Shown here: positions 58,090 to 64,000 of the stretch, one piece after another | Position numbering within the stretch: position 1 is the stretch's first letter | Layout of the letters: the number at the start of each line of letters is the position of its first letter | Assembly: GCF_026340305.1 (NCBI RefSeq) | Contig: NZ_JAPEPI010000001.1 | Span: 1,302,001 to 1,366,000 of the forward strand | Direction: 5' to 3' | Origin: Streptomyces sp. NBC_01381 | GTDB taxonomy: Bacteria; Actinomycetota; Actinomycetes; Streptomycetales; Streptomycetaceae | DNA: 64,000 bases | Translations under genes and position numbers: made by a program | Notes under the pieces: model-generated | What the model was told of the DNA's origin: nothing | Databases searched by the model: none | The model's input: the letters and a program-made list of their open reading frames with translations, nothing else

Positions 58090-59241
58090 TTACGGGGCCC
58101 GCAGTAGCACCGCCGACGTTGGGACTCCCTCTCCTGCCGTCACCAGGCAAGTGGCCGCATCCGGGACCTGGGCCGTGCTCGTGCCCCGCAGCTGCTTCAC
58201 GCCCTCGTTGATCAGGTTGAAGCCGTGGACGTACGCCTCGCTCAGGCCGCCGCCACCGGTGTTGATCGGGAGGCGGCCGCCGCTCTCCAGCGCGCCGCCC
58301 TCCGTGAACGCGCCGCCCTCGCCTCGACCGCAGAAGCCGTACCCTTCGAGCGACAGCGGGATCAGCGGTGTGAAGGCGTCGTAGATCTGCGCCACGTCCA
58401 CATCCTCCGGCCCGAAGTCCGCCTGCTTCCACAGGTGTCGGGCCGCCGTCCAGGCGGGGCCCGTCAGCGGGTCGTCGTTCCAGTAGTTGACCATCCCGTG
58501 GTGCTGCGCGGGCAGCCCCTGGGCGACGGAGTGGACGTACACGGGCTTCTGGCGGCAGTCGCGGGCCCGCTCGGCCGAGACGATGACGCACGCCAACGCA
58601 CCATCGGTCTCAAGGCAGTTGTCGAAGAGGCAGAGCGGTTCGCTGATCCAGCGTGACGTCATATACATGTCGCGGGTCAGCGGACGTTCGTACATCATCG
58701 CGGCCGGGTTCTGGTTGGCGCGGTTGCGGCAGGCGAGGGCGACGTTGAAGAGGTGGTCGCGGGTCGCGCCGTACTCGTGCATATACCGGCGGGCGAGCAT
58801 CCCGATCTCGTCGGCCGGGCGGAGCAGCCCGAAGGGGCGGGTCCACTGGGCGGGGGTGGGGAGTTGGACCGCCGTGTTCTTCCAGGGGCGCGGGCCGCTG
58901 CCCCGCTTCCGGGAGCGCCATGCGACGCCGACGCTCGCCTGTCCGGTGGCGACGGCGGCCGCGAGGTGCGCGATGGTGGCGCAGGAACCGCCGCCGCCGT
59001 AGCCGACCTTGCTGAAGTGGGTGACGTCTCCGGCGCCGATCGCCTTGGCGACCTCGACCTCGTCCGTCTCCTCCATCGTGTACGAGGCGAACGCGTCGAC
59101 CTCGGACGGTGCGATGCCCGCGTCGTCGAGCGCGGCGACGATGGTGCGGCACGCCAACGTCTTCTCGTCCTCGGGCAGTTGTTTCGCGAACGCGGTCTGT
59201 CCGATCCCGACTATCGCTGTAGCGTCTTTGAGTGAAGCCAT
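58090..59241 (-). CDS. Lipid-transfer (Ltp)-type thiolase-fold protein
   Basis: I chose ATG 59241 (MASLKDATAIVGIG), with GGAGG 11 nt upstream, giving 383 aa. Thiolase-like fold: DAFASYTMEETDEVEVAKAI, VGYGGGGSCATIAHLAAAVA and DVAQIYDAFTPLIPLSLEGY, with NTGGGGLSEAYVHGFNLINE near the C-terminus. Unlike the paralogue at 49990 it has a Cys (GGSCAT) near the usual nucleophile position, so it might keep thiolase chemistry or be an aldolase with a chance Cys. It heads the operon with DUF35 and crotonase. Two operators lie upstream. Confidence 0.9.
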   Translation of the reverse strand: MASLKDATAIVGIGQTAFAKQLPEDEKTLACRTIVAALDDAGIAPSEVDAFASYTMEETDEVEVAKAIGAGDVTHFSKVGYGGGGSCATIAHLAAAVATGQASVGVAWRSRKRGSGPRPWKNTAVQLPTPAQWTRPFGLLRPADEIGMLARRYMHEYGATRDHLFNVALACRNRANQNPAAMMYERPLTRDMYMTSRWISEPLCLFDNCLETDGALACVIVSAERARDCRQKPVYVHSVAQGLPAQHHGMVNYWNDDPLTGPAWTAARHLWKQADFGPEDVDVAQIYDAFTPLIPLSLEGYGFCGRGEGGAFTEGGALESGGRLPINTGGGGLSEAYVHGFNLINEGVKQLRGTSTAQVPDAATCLVTAGEGVPTSAVLLRAP

Positions 59242-59303
59242 GGGCAACGGCACCTCCCCGGGTGGCTCGGCCCTCAGGGCTTCGCCATACGTCGTCCCGA
59301 CTG

Positions 59304-59345
59304 CTGACAGCGCGTCAGGCTACAGCTAATCTGACGGATAGTCAG
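59304..59345. promoter_or_regulatory. Two CTGAC-type operators in a divergent promoter
   Basis: CTGACAGCGCGTCAG (59304-59318) lies 62 nt from the Ltp-type start, and CTGACGGATAGTCAG (59331-59345) lies 23 nt from the FadD3-like start. Their centres are 27 bp apart. Confidence 0.8.
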
Positions 59346-59368
59346 CTACTGCGTCGGAGGGGCTTGCC

Positions 59369-60973
59369 ATGCGCGGCGACCTGGAGTGGGGCAGCATCCC
59401 GGGACTTGTCCGGGCGGCCGCCGAGCGGTACGGGGAGCGGGAGGCGGTCGTCGAGGGCCGCACCCGTGTCTCGTACGAGGAGCTCGGCCGGCGCGTGGAA
59501 CGGGCGGCCGCCGCCTGCATGGCCAACGGCGTCAACTCCGGGGACAGGGTGGCCGTTTGGGCCCCCAACACCCTCGACTGGATCGTCTCCGCGCTGGGCG
59601 CCGTCTCGGCGGGCGCGGTCCTCGTCCCCCTGAACACCCGCTTCAAGGGCACGGAGGCCGCCTACGTCCTGGAACGCAGCCGCGCGAAGCTCCTCTTCAT
59701 CACGGGGACCTTCCTCGGTACGTCGTATGTCGCCTCGCTGCGTCGCGCGACGGCCGAGGGGAGGGGAGACGGCCCGCTGCCGGGCCTCCCGCACCTGGAG
59801 CAGGTGGTCGTCCTGTCCGACGACGCCCCGGAGGACTTCCGCACCTGGAAGGACTTCGTCGCGAGCGGTGACGGGGTGCGTGCGCAGGACGTCCGGGCGC
59901 GCGCGGACGGCATCGACGGTGCGGCGCCCTCGGACATCATCTACACGTCCGGCACGACAGGGCGCCCCAAGGGCGCGGTCATCACCCACGCCCAGACCCT
60001 GCGCTGCTACGACGTCTGGAGCGAGCTCGCGGGCCTGCGCGAAGGCGACCGCTACCTGATCGTGAACCCCTTCTTCCACACCTTCGGCTACAAGGCGGGG
60101 ATCATCGCCTGCCTGATGCGGGGCGCGACGATGATCCCGCAACCGGTCTTCAACGTGGACACGGTGCTCGCGAACGTGGCGGCGGAGAGGATTTCTGTTC
60201 TCCCAGGGCCGCCGACCTTGCACCAATCAATCCTTGACCACCCGTCCCGGGACCAGCACGACCTCTCCGCCCTGCGCCTGGTGGTGACCGGCGCGGCGGT
60301 GGTCCCCCTCCAACTGGTGGAACGCCTGCGCAGCGAGCTCCACATCGCCACCGTCCTGACGGCGTACGGCCTCTCGGAGGCGAGCGGCATCGTCACGATG
60401 TGCCGCCAGGGAGACGCGGCGCGGATCATCGCCGCCACCTCGGGCCGAGCCATCCCCGACACGGAGGTACGGGTGGTGTCCCCCGGCGGCGAGACGCTCT
60501 CGCCGGGTCATCCGGGCGAGATCCTCGTCCGCGGACACAACGTCATGCAGGGCTACTTCGAGGACCCGGCGGAGACGAAGAAGACGCTCACACCGGACGG
60601 CTGGCTGCGCACGGGCGACGTGGGAGTCATCGACGGGGCGGGCAACCTGCGTATCACCGACCGCATCAAGGACATGTTCATCGTCGGCGGCTTCAACGCC
60701 TACCCCGCCGAGATAGAGCAACTCATCGGCGTGCACCCGCAGGTGGCGGACGTGGCGGTGATCGGCGTCCCGGATCCCCGCCTGGGCGAGGTGGGAAAGG
60801 CGTATGTGGTGCGCCGCCCCGGCGCGGTTCTCACCTCCGACGACCTGATCGCCTGGTCACGCCGGGAGATGGCCAACTACAAGGTGCCGAGGCAGATCGA
60901 GTTCGTGACGGAGCTGCCGAGGAACGCGAGCGGCAAGGTCCTGAAACAGGAACTGCGCGTCAGGAAAGGCTAG
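59369..60973 (+). CDS. Acyl-CoA ligase, FadD3-like
   Basis: ATG 59369 follows GGAGGGG, giving 534 aa. ANL motifs: IIYTSGTTGRPKGA, TAYGLSEASGIVTM, WLRTGDVGVID, RIKDMFIVGGFNAYPAEIE and a C-terminal catalytic Lys in NASGKVLKQELR. The overall pattern is close to mycobacterial FadD3, which activates the HIP ring acid from steroid C/D rings, but the other HIP genes (ipdAB, ipdC) are absent from the window. It is divergent from the Ltp/DUF35/crotonase operon with shared operators. Its last 4 bp overlap the opposing VOC gene. Confidence 0.9.
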   Translation: MRGDLEWGSIPGLVRAAAERYGEREAVVEGRTRVSYEELGRRVERAAAACMANGVNSGDRVAVWAPNTLDWIVSALGAVSAGAVLVPLNTRFKGTEAAYVLERSRAKLLFITGTFLGTSYVASLRRATAEGRGDGPLPGLPHLEQVVVLSDDAPEDFRTWKDFVASGDGVRAQDVRARADGIDGAAPSDIIYTSGTTGRPKGAVITHAQTLRCYDVWSELAGLREGDRYLIVNPFFHTFGYKAGIIACLMRGATMIPQPVFNVDTVLANVAAERISVLPGPPTLHQSILDHPSRDQHDLSALRLVVTGAAVVPLQLVERLRSELHIATVLTAYGLSEASGIVTMCRQGDAARIIAATSGRAIPDTEVRVVSPGGETLSPGHPGEILVRGHNVMQGYFEDPAETKKTLTPDGWLRTGDVGVIDGAGNLRITDRIKDMFIVGGFNAYPAEIEQLIGVHPQVADVAVIGVPDPRLGEVGKAYVVRRPGAVLTSDDLIAWSRREMANYKVPRQIEFVTELPRNASGKVLKQELRVRKG

Positions 60974-61350
60974 TTGGCTTCGGCTCGCTCGCCGGCACTG
61001 CGCTCGATGCAGAACTCATTGCCCTCCAGGTCGCTGAGGGTGACCCAGCCGCGCCCGTCGGGCAGCCGGTGATCACCCACGAGCTTCGCCCCGAGCGCGA
61101 GCAGCCGCTCGACCTCTTCGTCGCGGGTGCGGTCCTGCGGCTGCAGATCGACATGGACACGGTTCTTGACGGTCTTGGCGTCGGGCACGGTGACGAAGAG
61201 AAGAGTCATCCCGTCGGCCTCGACCAGCGCTTCCGGGTCCCCCGGGAAGTCTTCGTCGGAGAGTTTCCCGCCGAGGACTTCGGCCCAGAAGGTGCCCTGG
61301 CGGTAGGCGTCGGAACAGTCGAATGTGAGGTGGCGCACCAAAGAACTCAT
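60970..61350 (-). CDS. VOC/glyoxalase-like protein
   Basis: I chose ATG 61350 (MSSLVRHLTFDC), giving 126 aa. A single vicinal-oxygen-chelate domain of paired beta-alpha-beta-beta-beta units is seen (TFWAEVLGGKLSDEDFPGD, NRVHVDLQPQDRTRDEEV, GWVTLSDLEGNEFCIE). Related proteins include SgaA-like glyoxalases and antibiotic-binding proteins. Function unknown. Confidence 0.8.
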   Translation of the reverse strand: MSSLVRHLTFDCSDAYRQGTFWAEVLGGKLSDEDFPGDPEALVEADGMTLLFVTVPDAKTVKNRVHVDLQPQDRTRDEEVERLLALGAKLVGDHRLPDGRGWVTLSDLEGNEFCIERSAGERAEAN

Positions 61351-61505
61351 GAGCGGGACTATCGGGGAGCGGCGGACCGGCTGTCCAACGAGTTTCGGGT
61401 GAGCGTTCGGGACCGTTTGCCGCCCTGGCAAATTTTCTGGCGGGCGGTAGGTCCCGGATCCCAGGATCGTGGTGTACGTACGTAACGCCTGATCCGGGAG
61501 GAAAC

Positions 61506-62507
61506 ATGCCGAGCCCGACGCACGGCCCGCAGCACCGACTGGTGGACGTCCCCGGTGGCGGCCGGATCCACCTGGTGGAGCAGGGGGAGGGCCCGCTGGT
61601 CCTGCTCGTGCACGGCTTCCCCGAGTCCTGGTACTCCTGGCGCCATCAGCTTCCGGTTCTGGCGGAGGCGGGCTTCCGGGCGGTCGCCGTCGACGTACGC
61701 GGATACGGGCGCTCGTCGAAGCCGGAGGGGGTGGCGGCGTACCGGATGCTGGCGCATGTGGCCGACAACGTGGGGGTGGTCCGCGCGCTGGGCCTCGGCT
61801 CCGGTGGGGAGACCGCGACGATCATCGGGCACGACTGGGGCTCGGCCATCGCGGCCAATTCCGCGCTGCTCAGGCCGGACGTCTTCACGGCGGTGGCCCT
61901 GCTGAGCGTCCCCTACGCGCCGCGGAACGGCTTCCGGCCGACGGACGCGTTTGCCCGGATCGGGGGCGATGAGGAGTTCTACGTCTCGTACTTCCAGAAG
62001 CCGGGAAGGGCGGAGGCGGAGATCGAGCCGGACGTGCGGGGCTGGCTGGCGGGCTTCTACGCGGGGCTCTCGGCGGACACGATGCGACCGCCCTCCGCTG
62101 CGGGCGGCAGCCTCCACTTCATCGCACCGGGCGGCAGGATGTCGGACCGCTTCGAGGCTGGCGGGGCGCTGCCTTCCTGGCTGACGGTGGCCGAACTCGA
62201 CGTCTACGCGGCCGAGTTCGAGCGGACGGGCCTGACCGGAGCGCTCAACCGCTACCGCAATGTCGACCGAGACTGGGAGGACCTGGCGGCCTGGGACTCG
62301 GCCCCGATCCGCCAGCCCTCCCTCTTCATCGGCGGCGAACTCGACCCCTCGACGACATGGCTGTCCGACGCGATCAAGGCGTACCCCGAGACGCTCCCCG
62401 GCCTGGTGTCCTCGCACATCCTGGAGGGGTGCGGGCACTGGGTGCAGCAGGAGCGGCCCGATGAGGTGAACCGACTGCTGCTGGAGTGGCTGCGGGGCCT
62501 TCGCTGA
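61506..62507 (+). CDS. Alpha/beta hydrolase, epoxide-hydrolase-like (EphB type)
   Basis: ATG 61506 follows GGGAGGAAAC, giving 333 aa. The oxyanion motif HGFPESWYSWRHQ, nucleophile Asp110 in IIGHDWGSA and catalytic His311 in GCGHWVQQE match epoxide hydrolases rather than Ser esterases. A cap domain spans about 135-215. Hydrolysis of an epoxide to a diol is likely. EphB in M. tuberculosis lies in the Mce3R-linked lipid locus, consistent with lipid or isoprenoid metabolism. It has no CTGACGG operator. Confidence 0.88.
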   Translation: MPSPTHGPQHRLVDVPGGGRIHLVEQGEGPLVLLVHGFPESWYSWRHQLPVLAEAGFRAVAVDVRGYGRSSKPEGVAAYRMLAHVADNVGVVRALGLGSGGETATIIGHDWGSAIAANSALLRPDVFTAVALLSVPYAPRNGFRPTDAFARIGGDEEFYVSYFQKPGRAEAEIEPDVRGWLAGFYAGLSADTMRPPSAAGGSLHFIAPGGRMSDRFEAGGALPSWLTVAELDVYAAEFERTGLTGALNRYRNVDRDWEDLAAWDSAPIRQPSLFIGGELDPSTTWLSDAIKAYPETLPGLVSSHILEGCGHWVQQERPDEVNRLLLEWLRGLR

Positions 62508-62508
62508 G

Positions 62509-63129
62509 TCAGTGCCCGACGGGCGGTTCCATGCAACCGGTCTCCGGGAAGGGTCCGTTGGTCTTCAGGCCGTAGTTGGTCGGCTGCACGAAGGCGGTGA
62601 CGCAGGCGTGCCGGCCTACGTAGAGCCCGATCGAAGCGCCTTCGGGCGTGACGTACTCGTCGGTCTCGCCCTCGTAGCGCTGGCGCATCGCCTGCACGTC
62701 GAGCTCGCCGCCGAGCAGCTTGCCCCGGCTGCTGACCTTCCGGATCTCGTACCCGAGCTTGCCGGTGAGCGCGTCCTTCACGCTCTCCGGGTCCCACTTC
62801 TTCTCTCTGTGGAGTTGCTTGAGCACGGGCTCCATGCGGGCGGCCTCGGCCTGGGCGGCTTCCTCGTCGGCCGGGGTCATGTCGCCGGGGCGGCGGTAGG
62901 CGTTGTTGTCCCCGTTGTGGGGCGCACCGTCGACGACGCCGGGCTCTACGTAGGGGGAGGCGCCGGGAGAACTGCTGGCACTGGCACTGGTGCTGGGTGC
63001 ACCGGCGTCGGTGTCGGCGTCGCGCCGCTGCTCACCACAGCCGGTGAGTGCTGCGAGGGCGGTGCCTATGAGGAGAGCGGACACCGCGCCGGGGCGCGGC
63101 CGCTGCGGTGACGTGACCATGCGGACCAT
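62509..63129 (-). CDS. Putative lipoprotein, function unknown
   Basis: I chose ATG 63129 (MVRMVTSPQR), giving 206 aa; ATG 63120 is close. The signal peptide ends in the lipobox LTGC. The mature part has a Ser/Ala-rich linker (about 35-60), a helical region (EEAAQAEAARMEPVLKQLHR) and a small C-terminal domain with paired Cys (GRHACVTAFV, ETGCMEPP). No family is recognised. It lies 41 bp downstream of the DJ-1/PfpI-like gene on the same strand. Confidence 0.75.
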   Translation of the reverse strand: MVRMVTSPQRPRPGAVSALLIGTALAALTGCGEQRRDADTDAGAPSTSASASSSPGASPYVEPGVVDGAPHNGDNNAYRRPGDMTPADEEAAQAEAARMEPVLKQLHREKKWDPESVKDALTGKLGYEIRKVSSRGKLLGGELDVQAMRQRYEGETDEYVTPEGASIGLYVGRHACVTAFVQPTNYGLKTNGPFPETGCMEPPVGH

Positions 63130-63170
63130 GCCGGTGACTCTGCCACGTTCCCGCAAGGGAGCTGCCCCTT

Positions 63171-63791
63171 TCAGACGGCTCCCTGCCCCCGAACCATCTC
63201 CACCACCGCGGCCGGCGCCTTCTGCGGGGACCCCGCGTCGTACGGCGGCTGAGGGTCGTACTCGATCAGCAACTGCCGGGCCTGGGCACACTCGTCGCCC
63301 GCGATCTTCCCGAGGAGGGTGAGCCCCATGTCGATCCCTGCGGAGACCCCCGCGGCGGTGACGTACTTGCCGTCGAAGACGACGCGCTGCCCGGTCGGCT
63401 CGACACCGAACTGCTTAATCTCCTCAAGAGCAAGCCAATGGGAGGTGGCCTGCCGCCCGTTGAGCAGTCCGGCGGCGGCGAGGATGAGGGAGCCGGTGCA
63501 GACGGAGGTGGTCCAGGTGGTGCCGGAGTCCACGCTCCGGAGCCACCCGAGTACGGCTTCGTTGTCGAGGGCGGGGGCGGGGCTGCCGGGTACGACGACG
63601 ATGTCGGGCCGAGTGACGTCGCGAAGCTCCTTGGTGGCGACGAAGGAGAGCGTCCGGGTGTCATCGAGGACGGGCCCGGCCTCCTCGGCGACGAAGACGA
63701 CTTCGGAGTCGGGCAGCGCGGAGAGGGTCTGGAAGGGGCCGATGGCGTCCAGGGCGGTGAAGTTGTCGTAGAGCAGGATCGCGATCTGCAC
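63171..63791 (-). CDS. DJ-1/PfpI-family protein (isocyanide-hydratase-like)
   Basis: GTG 63791 has AAGGCAG upstream, giving 206 aa. A single DJ-1/PfpI domain with nucleophile Cys in SVCTGSLILAAAGLLNGRQA and the companion LLYDNFTALDAIGPFQTLS, typical of the isocyanide hydratase/GATase-like subgroup without AraC domain. It may be a stress enzyme or small-molecule hydratase. Probably co-transcribed with the lipoprotein gene. Confidence 0.87.
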   Translation of the reverse strand: MQIAILLYDNFTALDAIGPFQTLSALPDSEVVFVAEEAGPVLDDTRTLSFVATKELRDVTRPDIVVVPGSPAPALDNEAVLGWLRSVDSGTTWTTSVCTGSLILAAAGLLNGRQATSHWLALEEIKQFGVEPTGQRVVFDGKYVTAAGVSAGIDMGLTLLGKIAGDECAQARQLLIEYDPQPPYDAGSPQKAPAAVVEMVRGQGAV

Positions 63792-64000
63792 GGGGCTGCC
63801 TTTCGGGTGGGCGGGAACCGGTGCCGGTCGGTCGTGCCATCAATTCTTCAGCCGGCTACGGGCGTCCGCAATGACGAGTCCCCCACCTTTCCTGCCAAGG
63901 GCCGGCCTGCGTAGCCGCGACGCGAGCGCAGGAACGTTGCCGCCTCACTCGCGCGGGTGGCGATACCGTCGTACGGGCAACGCACCACGCCAAGTCCCTC
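63792..64000. other. Right edge, no gene recognised
   Basis: These 209 bp hold the likely promoter of the DJ-1-like gene. No frame with a recognisable product reaches the window edge. Confidence 0.4.

Noticed and set aside
24320..62507. Canonical cholesterol-degradation cluster
   Set aside because: Side-chain-type genes are present but no KstD, KshA/B, HsaA/C/D, Mce transporter or ipdAB was found, so the substrate is left open.
1..64000. tRNA or rRNA genes, integrase or att sites, biosynthetic gene cluster
   Set aside because: No T-arm-like GTTCGA contexts with acceptor pairing, integrase, transposase, PKS or NRPS signatures were seen.

Overview
The window is high-GC actinobacterial DNA and is almost certainly from a Streptomyces. 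The reasons are the strong GC bias at third codon positions, the many GTGA and ATGA stop-start overlaps, an intact afsK, a DtxR-type regulator matching DmdR1 with an open antisense frame as described for adm, and several families of short palindromic intergenic repeats. No tRNA, rRNA, CRISPR array, transposase, phage gene or PKS/NRPS cluster was seen.

Positions 1-24,300 look like conserved core chromosome. In order they hold: a partial alpha/beta hydrolase, dmdR1 divergent from a SIS-domain gene, a two-component system divergent from a lipoprotein/MacA/MacB-like export operon, a PAS-PAS-GAF sensor, a possible free-standing small RNA, a two-gene ABC exporter, a primase/polymerase-like protein, a helix-turn-helix/TPR regulator, a long repetitive single-pass membrane protein, a branched-chain-amino-acid-type binding lipoprotein, purU, a sigma/anti-sigma/STAS module, a small secreted protein and an EF-hand protein.

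Positions 24,300-62,500 are dominated by CoA-ester catabolism. The genes are three acyl-CoA ligases of two types, four acyl-CoA dehydrogenases, an amidohydrolase, a cyclase-type hydrolase, an SDR, a zinc alcohol dehydrogenase, a flavin reductase, two crotonases, an FAD monooxygenase, two lipid-transfer-type thiolase-fold proteins and two DUF35 zinc-ribbon/OB proteins. They also include a deazaflavin-type nitroreductase, an epoxide-hydrolase-like protein and a TetR regulator. The composition (Ltp plus DUF35, paired acyl-CoA dehydrogenases, FadD3-like ligase) recalls aldolytic side-chain degradation of steroids and other branched polycyclic or isoprenoid acids. No steroid-ring genes (KstD, KshA, HsaC) are present, so the substrate is unknown. 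Two MFS transporters, a GlxA/AraC-type regulator, a GNAT protein, a pyridoxamine-oxidase-like protein and the antibiotic-regulating kinase gene afsK are interspersed.

The most notable signal is a 15-bp inverted repeat with consensus CTGACGGNCCGTCAG. I found it twelve times, only in promoter regions of this catabolic section and within 4-62 nt of start codons. It ties about nine transcription units into one apparent regulon. The TetR gene at 53,277-53,924 is the obvious candidate repressor. Other observations include tandem-repeat arrays that begin at stop codons, an 88-bp inverted-terminal-repeat element present twice, a kinase stub ending just after the ATP-binding lysine, and an acyl-CoA dehydrogenase with an in-frame hairpin segment.
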